Part shown: positions 56,536 through 64,000 of the stretch, piece after piece | Position numbering within the stretch: the stretch's first letter is position 1 | How the letters are laid out: every line of letters begins with the position of its first letter | DNA from: Guillardia theta CCMP2712 | Lineage: Eukaryota > Cryptophyceae > Pyrenomonadales > Geminigeraceae | Direction of reading: 5' to 3' | Length of the DNA stretch: 64,000 nucleotides | Assembly: GCF_000315625.1 (NCBI RefSeq) | Contig: NW_005434666.1 | Coordinates: 481,877-545,876, forward strand | Made by a program: the position numbers and the translations under genes | Notes under the pieces: generated by a model | Databases searched by the model: none | Told to the model about the DNA's origin: nothing | Seen by the model: only the letters and a program-made list of their open reading frames with translations

Positions 56536-58003
56536 ATGGCTGGACCGAGCACCGAAGAATTACCATTTGGATGGGAACGTCGTACCTCAAAGACAACAGG
56601 CAAGACATACTTCTACAACAAAACCTCGGGCCAGAGCACTTGGGAGAGTCCGAACCAACAAAGTGCCTCGCTGACGAGACAGAGGTCTTCCAGCGTCTCT
56701 GCATCAGTGGATGTTGCACCAGGTCAAGTCTTAAGAAGCCAATCGGTGATTGGAATTAGGAAAGACATGAACATCGATCAATCAGAGGTGATTCAACTCA
56801 GTCTGCGCAAATGGAAACCTTTGTTCCTGATGTGATGCCGGTCAGGATTTCATCCGGCTGAGTACCACTGATTCTCTGTCTGCCAAGGTCCTCGTTATAC
56901 TTGTAGCACGTGATAGCAGTTGACTTTGGGTACAGATAGAGACTTTGGATCCCGCCAGACAAGAGCTTGCGGAGCGGCATGATTCCTTGCCAGGCCGATC
57001 AGATCGCGGCGAGGGCTCACTTAGGAGGACCCCCTCCATGAGCAGACTCGTGAGGTCCAAGAGCGTCAGCAACTTTCCCTCCGTCCAGGTGAGGCTGGCC
57101 CGGGTGGAGGCGCTGGCGATGAAGCGTGTCCCCTCAGGACCTCCAACGAGCAGTTGCGGAGGAGGCTGGTGGCAAGGACTTGTCTCTTCCAACCGGAAGT
57201 GCTGCTCTCAACCCACCGAACTTGAGGATTCAACGGCTCAAGTCCCTGGGCTTCAAGTCCCTCCCGTCCTCTTCCAGCGCTCAATATCTCAATGCGTCTC
57301 CTCCCACCACTCCGCATGATTCTTGTCCTGGCACACCAACGGCAGCGCTGGAGCGTCAGAGCAGTTCAGGGGAAGAGAGCATGACATTGAAGCCCAGCTT
57401 GTCGCCCGATGCAGAGCCCAGCAAGGTAGGAAGGAGGGCATCGGCCTCCTCGACCAGCAGCCCCGAACTGAAGGAGCTCAAATCCGTACAGAGTGAGGCC
57501 AGCGCAGGAGAGAAGGCGCGTCGCTCGTCAGACAAGGTGAAGCGCGAGTTGAAGGCCAACGACGATTGTTTCTACGTTGACAGGGATGGAGGAATAGTTC
57601 CCGCAAAGGTGCGCCAGTTGCCCCCATCGTTGGTCCCCTTGCTCCTCGTCTTCTGGCATGAAAGCTTCTTGTGTGATCGCTTACGTGCCCGGCACAGGTG
57701 GTGCGCGTGGACCAAAGCATCGATCCTCCAGGTGAAGGGAATGGACATGAGAGGCCGAGCGCTAACGAGAAGGCAGGCTTCGAAGTATACATGATCAGCA
57801 GGAACAGGTTCGTCGTGACAGAGAGATTCAGGTGAGAATCCAGAGAACAGGAGGAGGGTGGAGAAAGAGGGAGGGATCTTAGACGGGACTATGTTGCTTT
57901 CCGTTCTTGACTGTGAGGCTCCAGGTTGCTCAAAGTGTCGGAGGCGACCGCGTACATGGAAAGGAGGAAGCAGTCGAAGCAAGGGAGGAGTGAGGACCAG
58001 TGA
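56536..58003 (+). CDS. WW-domain protein
   Basis: Starts MAGPSTEELPFGWERRTSKT (an upstream in-frame ATG at 56524 adds MNQT). The WW domain comes first: LPFGWERRTSKTTGKTYFYN, KTSGQSTWESP, with both tryptophans and the Y-F-Y core, so it should bind proline-rich ligands. The rest is Ser/Arg-rich and probably disordered, with repeated R-x-x-S basophilic-kinase-like sites (RRTPSMSRLVRSKSVSNFPS). Later exons read DLQRAVAEEAGGKDLSLPTG, SLGFKSLPSSSSAQYLNASP, ELKANDDCFYVDRDGGIVPA, VVRVDQSIDPPGEGNGHERP, FEVYMISRNRFVVTERFR and the end LLKVSEATAYMERRKQSKQG. The last two exons look like a small folded C-terminal part. Six exons; all junctions are in phase. The stop (58003) is 54 bases from the stop of the convergent hydrolase gene. 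Function: adaptor, partner unknown. Confidence 0.8.
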
Positions 58004-58057
58004 AACTCGGCGAGTCTTGATTTTTGTTTTTTGTGTGAATAAGATATTGGTTACAAG

Positions 58058-60389
58058 TCACTGCTTCCAGTGTCTCGTCACGAAGTCGATCACCCTGGGG
58101 TTGACCAGCTGTGGCGCCTCATCCTGCAGCACGCTCTCATCTGCCCCTCTTCCCCTCCTCCCTTACCTGAGGACAATGTCCCGTCCCCGGCAGCTCAACG
58201 AATTCCTCCACGCACGCGAACCTCTGCGATCAGCTCAGGGCATGTCATGCATTTGACCTGCCTGCCTGGAAGATCCTCCCCTGCTCCACTGGCTCCCATG
58301 GGTCCTTGGTACCCCAGAGGATCGAGACGGGGACCCTGGGCTGCTCTCCCTTCCTGAGCACGCGGTGAGGAAAGAGGAGGACTGAGCAGACAGGCACTTG
58401 AATTCGTCGGAGGAGAGCGCGCAGAGCAGTTCTTCAGGGAGTGGTCCCGCGCTGTAGGAGATGAAGTCTAGGAAGACGCGGGGAGCATTCGGAGTCTTGC
58501 CGGGGTTGAGGATGACCTGCAGAGAGGTCCCACCAAAGGAGAGGAGGAGGAGGAAGGAGGATAGAGGAAGAGAGAGGAGGAGGAGGAAGGAGGAGAGAGG
58601 AGGTGGAGAGAGGAGGAGAGAGGAGGGAGGGAGAGAGAAGAGGACTGGTTAGCAACAGAGGCGATGGAAGGGAGGAGAATGAACCTGAACAAGCTCGTCG
58701 GTGACTGTTGAGCTGTCATGATACGCTTGTCGGAGGACGTTCCTAACCTGCACAGAGGACGCACGGTTGACGTCAACCGTGAGATTGAAATGCCAAGGAC
58801 AGAGAAAGGGAGAGGAAGTGAAGGAGGAGCTGGAGGACGTCAAGGGGAGGAGGATCGGCTGGGCGCTCACCGTGTTTTCGGTTGCGACGACACCGAAGAA
58901 AGCCTCTCCTACTGGCGTTTCTCTCAAGAGAGCCTACAGACGATCCGTCAGGTTCCTTCCTCCTCTTCTTCCCCTCCCCTCCCCTGCTGACCTGGAAGGC
59001 AGTCACTAGCGGCGCACTCAGCGGATTCTGCCTCTTGATGTTCAGCAGCCTGAGACTGCCAGCACGCAAACATGTCACGATGCCGCGAAAGAGCAGGCAG
59101 GAGAGGAGGAAGAGAAGGAGCGGCAACAACGAGTGGCGCAGGCAGGACAGACAACCAGACGGGTGCCAACACATCCTCCTGCTCGGCCGACGGGAAGCAA
59201 CATATCACCTTGGGTCCAGGATCATGACACCCTCTACCTTCTCCGGGTAGTCAACAGCTGCTTGCAGCCCTGCAGGATCGTCAGTCTCGACCCCTCCTTC
59301 TCCTCCTCCCTTCCGATCGTTTACCCACGCAGGACCCGATGCTGTTGCAGATAAGGAAGGACTTGTCTTTGACCACCTCGTCGATGAAAGCTCTGACCTG
59401 TGATGGCAACTTCCTCTCAGCAGTAGACACCTTCACACAGCCCGGAGCCTCTGCTCCTCAACCTGGTCCGCCCACGTGTAGAAGTTGTATCCGCTCTGGA
59501 TGGGATGAGCCATGTCGGTGAAGGGCGTTTCTCCCACAGGACCGTAACGCAGGGCATCCTATGAGACAGATAAGATCAAGTTCGGCAATGATCCGATGCG
59601 ATGGGATGGGAAGGAGGGAGGAGGGAAGAGAAGGGAGGAGGGAGGGAGGTGGGAGGGAGGGAGGGAGGAAGGGAGGAGGGAGGGAGGGAGGGAGGGAAGG
59701 AGGGAGGGAGGGAGGGAGGGAGGGAGGCGGGAGGAGGGAGGGAGGGAGCAGGAACGGGCCGGAACAAACAGAAGAGCGCTGAGTGAGCTACGACCTCGGG
59801 AGCGAAGCGTGCGTAGGAGGAGAGGTCTCTTTTCAGCTCTCCATTCACCGCCGACATTGACTTGGGGTCGGGCTTGTCGGAGTATCCGTAGCCGATCAGG
59901 TCGATAGCGAAGACTCTGAGGCACCATCAACCTTTCAGTCAGCTCCTCCCCCTGCGTCCTCACCGGAACCCAGCGTTCGCCAGCACGGGCGTGTTCTTCC
60001 TCCAGTGATCGGCATTGCCGCCGAATCCATGGATGAGGACAAGAGATGGCGCGTCACTCTGAGTCTCGCCCGCTGCCTGATATCGGATCTAACGAGCAGG
60101 TGAGGGTGGCGACAAACAGTCTGTGCAGGGGCACCTTGTATCCGTTCCAATCCCAGTACCTGTCCTCCAGCTTTGTCGTCTCCGTGGGGGCAGCTACAGA
60201 TGAAGGCAACGTCATGGTAGGGGAGAGCTTCCCCCTGCCGTTTGACGCTCGCGCGCCAACAGGTCGCTGGATGCTCGACTTGAAGGACGTTGTAGCTCGC
60301 AGCTGAGGGGAGATGGCGGTCGGGAGGAAGCCTTCAGCATAAGACAATGCGAGCAGGACAAGCGCCAGGGGCGAGATGGATGTGCTCAT
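58058..60389 (-). CDS. Plastid-targeted alpha/beta hydrolase (pheophytinase-like)
   Basis: Starts MSTSISPLALVLLALSYAEG then FLPTAISPQLRATTSFKSSI: a signal peptide, an Ala-Glu-Gly-Phe junction and a Ser/Thr/Arg-rich, acid-poor stretch. That is a bipartite presequence for a complex plastid. Mature part by exon: YWDWNGYKVPLHRL, SLVLIHGFGGNADHW (oxyanion loop), VFAIDLIGYGYSDKPDPKS, GETPFTDMAHPIQSGYNFYT, AFIDEVVKDKSFLICNSIG (nucleophile Ser, normally GNSIG), GLQAAVDYPEKVEGVMILDP, LRLLNIKRQNPLSAPLVTAF, ETPVGEAFFGVVATENT, VRNVLRQAYHDSSTVTDELV, VFLDFISYSAGPLPEELL, VPVSILWGTKDPWEPVEQGR (catalytic Asp), EEFVELPGTGHCPQDEAPQL (catalytic His) and VIDFVTRHWKQ. The pattern matches plant and algal chloroplast hydrolases related to pheophytinase. 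Intron sequences carry long GA-rich (sense CT-rich) microsatellites. Confidence 0.85.
58535..58645. repeat. (GGAGGA/GAGAGG)n microsatellite in an intron
   Basis: gaggaggaggaaggagg, agaggaagagagaggagg and ggtggagagaggaggag, inside an intron of the plastid hydrolase gene; C/T-rich on its sense strand. Confidence 0.8.
59605..59750. repeat. (GGGA)n microsatellite in an intron
   Basis: A long gggagggagggaggga tract with gaa and ggt variants, within an intron of the plastid hydrolase gene. Sense strand is CCCT-rich. It produces spurious Gly/Arg/Glu-rich and Pro/Ser/Leu-rich frames. Confidence 0.9.
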
Positions 60390-61124
60390 GTCCTGATAGA
60401 ACGAGTCAGCTGCTAGGCTACCCGACTCGTCCTGACAGCACAGAGCCTCTTCCTCCTGCCCCCTTCCCTCCCTGCCATCTGCCCTGCCATCCCCTTATGT
60501 ATCCAGGTTGTGGCCGGGCGCTGCCTTCCGTCCGAGCCCCGGCGAGCTTTGCTTCTGAGGCGGACGTTTCTCATTTACAGAAACGCTCGGGGTAGGTATT
60601 TGCATTGCTCTACCGGTACCTTTCATAATATATTGCTCAGTAACAAGGGGGTATATTAATTCATGGGGTGCTTTGAAAGGAGGGGTGGGGTACCATCGGT
60701 GCTAATTTGGGACGATGGCGGGAGAGGGGAAGATGAACGAAGCCGAGATGTGAGTGTCTACCTGCTTGCAGCTACTGGTCCTTCTTCCTGTCTCCTTGTT
60801 ATCATGTTCTTGTTCTTGTCGCCTTGTTGTCATGTTCTTGTTCTTGTCGCCTTGTTGTCATGTTCTTGTTCTTGTCTTCTTGTCTCTTTGTCTATGTGCT
60901 CTTGATCATGCATTGTAGTGAGACATACTGACCTCTTGATCCTCACCTGCTATATCGTCCTTGAATCGCCTTCATATTTCTTTCGCGCTTTGTTTTTGAA
61001 CATGATTGGTTCTTGGCTGTGCGTGTTCCTCAAAGTTTTGTGATCCTCTCTACCAATGCAAAGTTGACCTTCATGCAGTCAGCTGCTTCAGCGTGGAGCT
61101 GAAATATTAGCCGCACGCCCTCCC
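60390..61124. other. Divergent intergenic region
   Basis: Between the plastid hydrolase and the Gln-rich gene; presumably both promoters. A G-rich patch (60670-60735: ggaggggtggggtacc, gcgggagaggggaagatg) and the 28-bp repeat below lie here. No other feature. Confidence 0.4.
60803..60886. repeat. 28-bp tandem repeat, 2.5-3 copies
   Basis: catgttcttgttcttgtcgc plus cttgttgt begins at 60803, 60831 and 60859 with an exact 28-base period; the third copy is partial and diverged. Confidence 0.85.
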
Positions 61125-63819
61125 TTGACGGATGAGGATTGCACAGAAGGAAATTCCAGTCGCAGTCATGATGCTTTTGGGGCAGAACGGGATCAGGAAC
61201 AACTCTCCATCCACCTTCACATGCAGGAGAAACGAAATGGAGGAAGATGGACAAAAAGGCATTTTGCCGTATGGTCTGCGTCGTTCTTGCTGATATGTTT
61301 ACTATTTGGAACTACCGTCACCTTCTCTACCAACCAGAGTGAAGCAACTACAGTTCCTCCACTCACCAACGCCGAGGATCTGTTGCTTTCTGGAGTCGCA
61401 GTGAGAAACAGTGGTCATGGCATTAAGACGGTAGGGAAGGGCAACAAGCTTCATACCTTGCCTGTTGTCAACGGCCACCTACTTCCAAAGACTTCAGATG
61501 TACCTCAGCAGAAATCAGAAAAAAGTGCACTTTCAGCGCACTCGGGACTGAAGCATGCTATGCTAGCACCCATGGCTTCTGTACATGACATCAAAGAAGC
61601 GCGTACCCAACCAAAGGGACCTTCGTTGAAAGGCAATGTCAAGGAGGAGAAAGTAAACAAGATTGCTGCAACAAAAAATAAGGAAGATTTGGCTGCATCA
61701 AAGACGATCAATGAGGCGAAAACCCAGATCAAAAATGTGCATCAACAGAGTGGAGTGGCGAAGAAGAAGGTCGTTGTCAGCGATCAGCCTGCAGCTTCGA
61801 CTGCTCCCCAGCATTCGGTTAAGGTGCAGCAACCTGTTCACCAACTACAACAAATGCAGTCCCAGAAGCAGCAGGCGTACACGCCTCAGCAGCAGCCTCT
61901 GCAGCAGCAGCAGCAGCAGCAGAAGGCGTATATTCCCCAGAACCCGCCTCATCAGTACAGAGCTTCACAGCAGCAGCAGGCCTATATAACGCCCCAGCAG
62001 CAGCAGCAGCTTCAGCAGCAGCACCAGGTGTATATGTCCCCACAACAGCAGCCTCAGCAGCAGCAGGAGGCTTATATGCCTCCACAACAACAGCAGGGTT
62101 ATATGCAGCAGCAGCAGCAGCATCAGCCTCAGCAGCAACAGGCGTATATGCCCATGCCCCCACCACAGCAACAGGCGAATATGGTGCCCCAGCAGCAGCA
62201 GGCGTACATGATGCCCCAGCAGCAGCAGCAGGCGTATATGATGCCCCAGCAGCAGCAGGAGGCGTATATGATGCCCCAGCAGCAGCAGGCGTATCTGCCT
62301 CCACAGCAGCAGCAGCTTCAGCAGCAGCAGCTTCAGCAGCAGCAGCAGGCTTACATGCCCCAGCAGCAGCAGCTTCAGCAGCAGCAGCAGGCGTATATGC
62401 CTCCACAGCTTCAGCAGCAGCAGCAGCAGCAGCAGCTTCAGCAGCAGCAGCAGCTTCAGCAGCAGCAGCAGCTTCAGCAGCAGCAGCAGCTTCAGCAGCA
62501 GCAGCAGCTTCAGCAGCAGCAGCAGGCGTATATGCCTCCACAGCAGCTTCAGCAGCAGCAGCAGACCCAGCAGCGGCAAGTGTATATGCCCATGCACCCA
62601 CCACAGCAACAAGCGTATATGATTCCCCAGCAGCAGCAGCAGGCGTACATGATGCCCCAGCAGCAGCTTCAGCCGCAGCAGGCGTATTTGCCTCCACAGC
62701 AGCAGCAGCAGCAGGAGGCGTATATGATGCCCCAGCAGCAGCTTCAGCCGCAGCAGGCGTATTTGCCTCCACAGCAGCAGCAGCAGCAGGCGTATATGTC
62801 CCAGCAGCGCCAGCAGCAGCTCCGCCCTCAAGAGCATGAAAGCATGGAGTCTCAGCGTGATACTGCCCCCAATAGACCAGAGGGCTTGTTTACAACGAGC
62901 TCTAAGCTGCAAGTAACTTCGAATGCTCCAACAAAGCCGGGTCAAGGAGTGGCTGAACTCAAGCAGGTTGCTCACTCAGCGCAAGTGGCAATTCTAAAAC
63001 AACAGCCTGCAAAAATTTCGCAGGTACTCATCGATCGCTTTCATCTGTAGACTCTGCTTGTTCTCTGATTTGTCAAATCAGGGATTCGCAAAACAACAGC
63101 AACCACTTTCTGGTTCTGTCTCAAATAGTGCAAATACAGCGACTGCCCTGGCCCCATCCAACTCAGTCACTTCTACCGGCCCGATCAATGCAGCACCCTT
63201 GCTGCAGGAGGCCTCTGTGCAGAAGCCAGGTAACGGAGTTCGATCAGGTCGTGCAGGCTCAAGTAGTTGATGAGAGATACAGGGACTCTGCCAGTGAACA
63301 CCGCGCTTGCAGGACAGAACCCGATGCTCGTCGATGGACAGGCTGCAGATGTGGGAAGCTTGCAGCGGCAGGCAGCTAATGAGGTAGACGAGGAGTTTTG
63401 ATTGATTGCGCTCTGCCACGGTTTCCCTCCCCGTCCACTTTCCCCTGTCCCGTTTGTTTCCATTAATGGATGGGTTGTCTATTATCTGTCGCGTTGAACT
63501 GCTCACCTAATCATATTTGCAGGCGTCGAAGACGCTTCGCAAGTCGTTGGGCACTGCGACTCCCCAACAGATGTCGCTCAGGCAGCAGATGCAACAGCAG
63601 ATGCTCAAGGTAGTTTGCGTTCTACCCTTCCTGGTCCTCATGGCTGTTGTACAGAAAGAAGAATCTGACGCCCAGGGAATCAACGGAGGCGAGCTGAGCA
63701 TGGATGACCCCGTTGCACAGCTCGGGGTGGACCAGACTGGGTTGAATGTCGGTAACAGCCTGACGCATGTGAAGGCTGCGGCGAACCCGCAGCTGACTCG
63801 CATCGGGCTCTTTCAGTGA
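61125..63819 (+). CDS. Glutamine-rich type II membrane protein
   Basis: Starts MTDEDCTEGNSSRSHDAFGA. A single membrane segment lies at about 50-66 (FAVWSASFLLICLLFGTTVT) after basic residues, giving a type II signal anchor with the long rest outside or lumenal. A Lys-rich stretch follows, then from about residue 230 to 570 a tandem array of units of the form Q-Q-Q-A-Y-M-x-P-Q-Q (variants AYMPPQQQ, AYMMPQQQ, AYLPPQQQ), coded by CAG runs. After it come exons GFAKQQQPLSGSVSNSAN, GQNPMLVDGQAADVGS, SKTLRKSLGTATPQQM and EESDAQGINGGELSMDD ending LTRIGLFQ. Introns (gtactcat...aatcag, gtaacgga...cttgcag, gtagacga...tttgcag, gtagtttg...gtacag) are all in phase. Known Q-rich, Tyr-periodic proteins can be adhesive or structural; that is an inference here. 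Repeat number is likely variable between strains. Confidence 0.75.
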
Positions 63820-64000
63820 GCGTGTAAATATGGAGGCACATTGAATCTTTAAAGTTCCATTCGTGAAATCCACTCGAGCACAAGACTTGAGAACGAAGGC
63901 AGGCGCCAACGTCATCCCCGCACATGGCATACTTATTGAACAGGTCGTGGAAAATCTTTACAAGGCAGCACGACAAACATGTCGTGCTTCGACGGTTTGA
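63820..64000. other. Window end with a small hairpin
   Basis: No gene supported. About 63968-63987 holds an inverted repeat GCACGACA-aaca-TGTCGTGC (8-base arms, 4-base loop). Confidence 0.5.

Noticed and set aside
59559-59963. Pro/Ser/Leu-rich and Gly/Arg-rich frames
   Set aside because: They are translations of the (GGGA)n microsatellite in an intron of the hydrolase gene.
61819-62975. Two long antisense reading frames (Ala-rich and Leu-rich, over 300 residues each)
   Set aside because: They are the reverse complement of the CAG repeat, which gives CTG/GCT codons with no stops. The plus-strand frame has a membrane anchor, in-phase introns and unique flanks.

Overview
This is a window of nuclear DNA from a unicellular eukaryote, most likely a flagellated alga with a complex (secondary) plastid. 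A cryptophyte is my best guess, but the sequence alone does not prove it. The evidence is: (i) nearly every gene is cut by short GT-AG introns, mostly about 42-65 bases, with at least one clear GC-AG intron; (ii) there is a cilia/flagella-associated DPCD protein; (iii) an alpha/beta-hydrolase at 58.1-60.4 kb starts with a signal peptide followed by a transit-peptide-like stretch, with an A-E-G-F-L-P junction as in bipartite plastid presequences of red-lineage complex plastids; (iv) the protein families are a typical protist mix (alpha-kinase, RING-LON, SKICH, CorA, WDR44). No bacterial operons, rRNA or CRISPR arrays were seen.

Layout. 0.9-7 kb: secreted or anchored FkbM-type methyltransferase (+), a hypothetical protein (-), a PDZ protein (-), and DPCD (+). 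7.6-16 kb: a large WDR44-like WD40 gene (+), a Lys/Glu-rich helical protein (-), an uncharacterised Rossmann methyltransferase-like gene (+) and a 47-residue microprotein gene (-). 16.7-25.7 kb: lysosomal-type lipase (+), PDZ-C2 protein (-), hypothetical membrane-anchored protein (+), CorA-type magnesium transporter (-) and a RING-LON ubiquitin ligase (-). 26.4-32.7 kb: two long minus-strand genes almost touching, a C2-domain protein and a SKICH-like plus NPHP3/TEP1-N-terminal-like protein, possibly one gene. 33.5-39 kb: MAP2K-like kinase (+), then three minus-strand genes (helical unknown, TPR, small membrane-anchored). 39.8-50.6 kb: purine enzyme GARS/PurD (+), a basic unknown protein (-), a Cys-rich secreted protein (+), a cyclic-nucleotide-binding protein (-), a CCR4/nocturnin-like EEP hydrolase (+) and an alpha-kinase with an apparent frameshift (-). 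50.6-56.5 kb: a gene-poor, repeat-rich stretch with C/G-rich tracts, tRNA-box-like relics, a 25-bp minisatellite, trinucleotide/hexanucleotide repeats and an orphan protein-kinase C-terminus. 56.5-64 kb: WW-domain protein (+), the plastid hydrolase (-, convergent with a 54-base gap) and a very glutamine-rich type II membrane protein (+).

The genes do not form a pathway; this looks like a normal mixed stretch of a compact eukaryotic chromosome. The most unusual non-coding signal is a family of about nine GC-rich intergenic islands (GGCCCGG/GGCCGGCC cores with TGATCGGA and GAGTC words). Several of them sit within a few hundred bases of a second element type, G-rich GGGGTAGGGT-like tracts. Exon junctions given below were chosen by eye from splice signals and protein-family continuity, so small shifts are possible.
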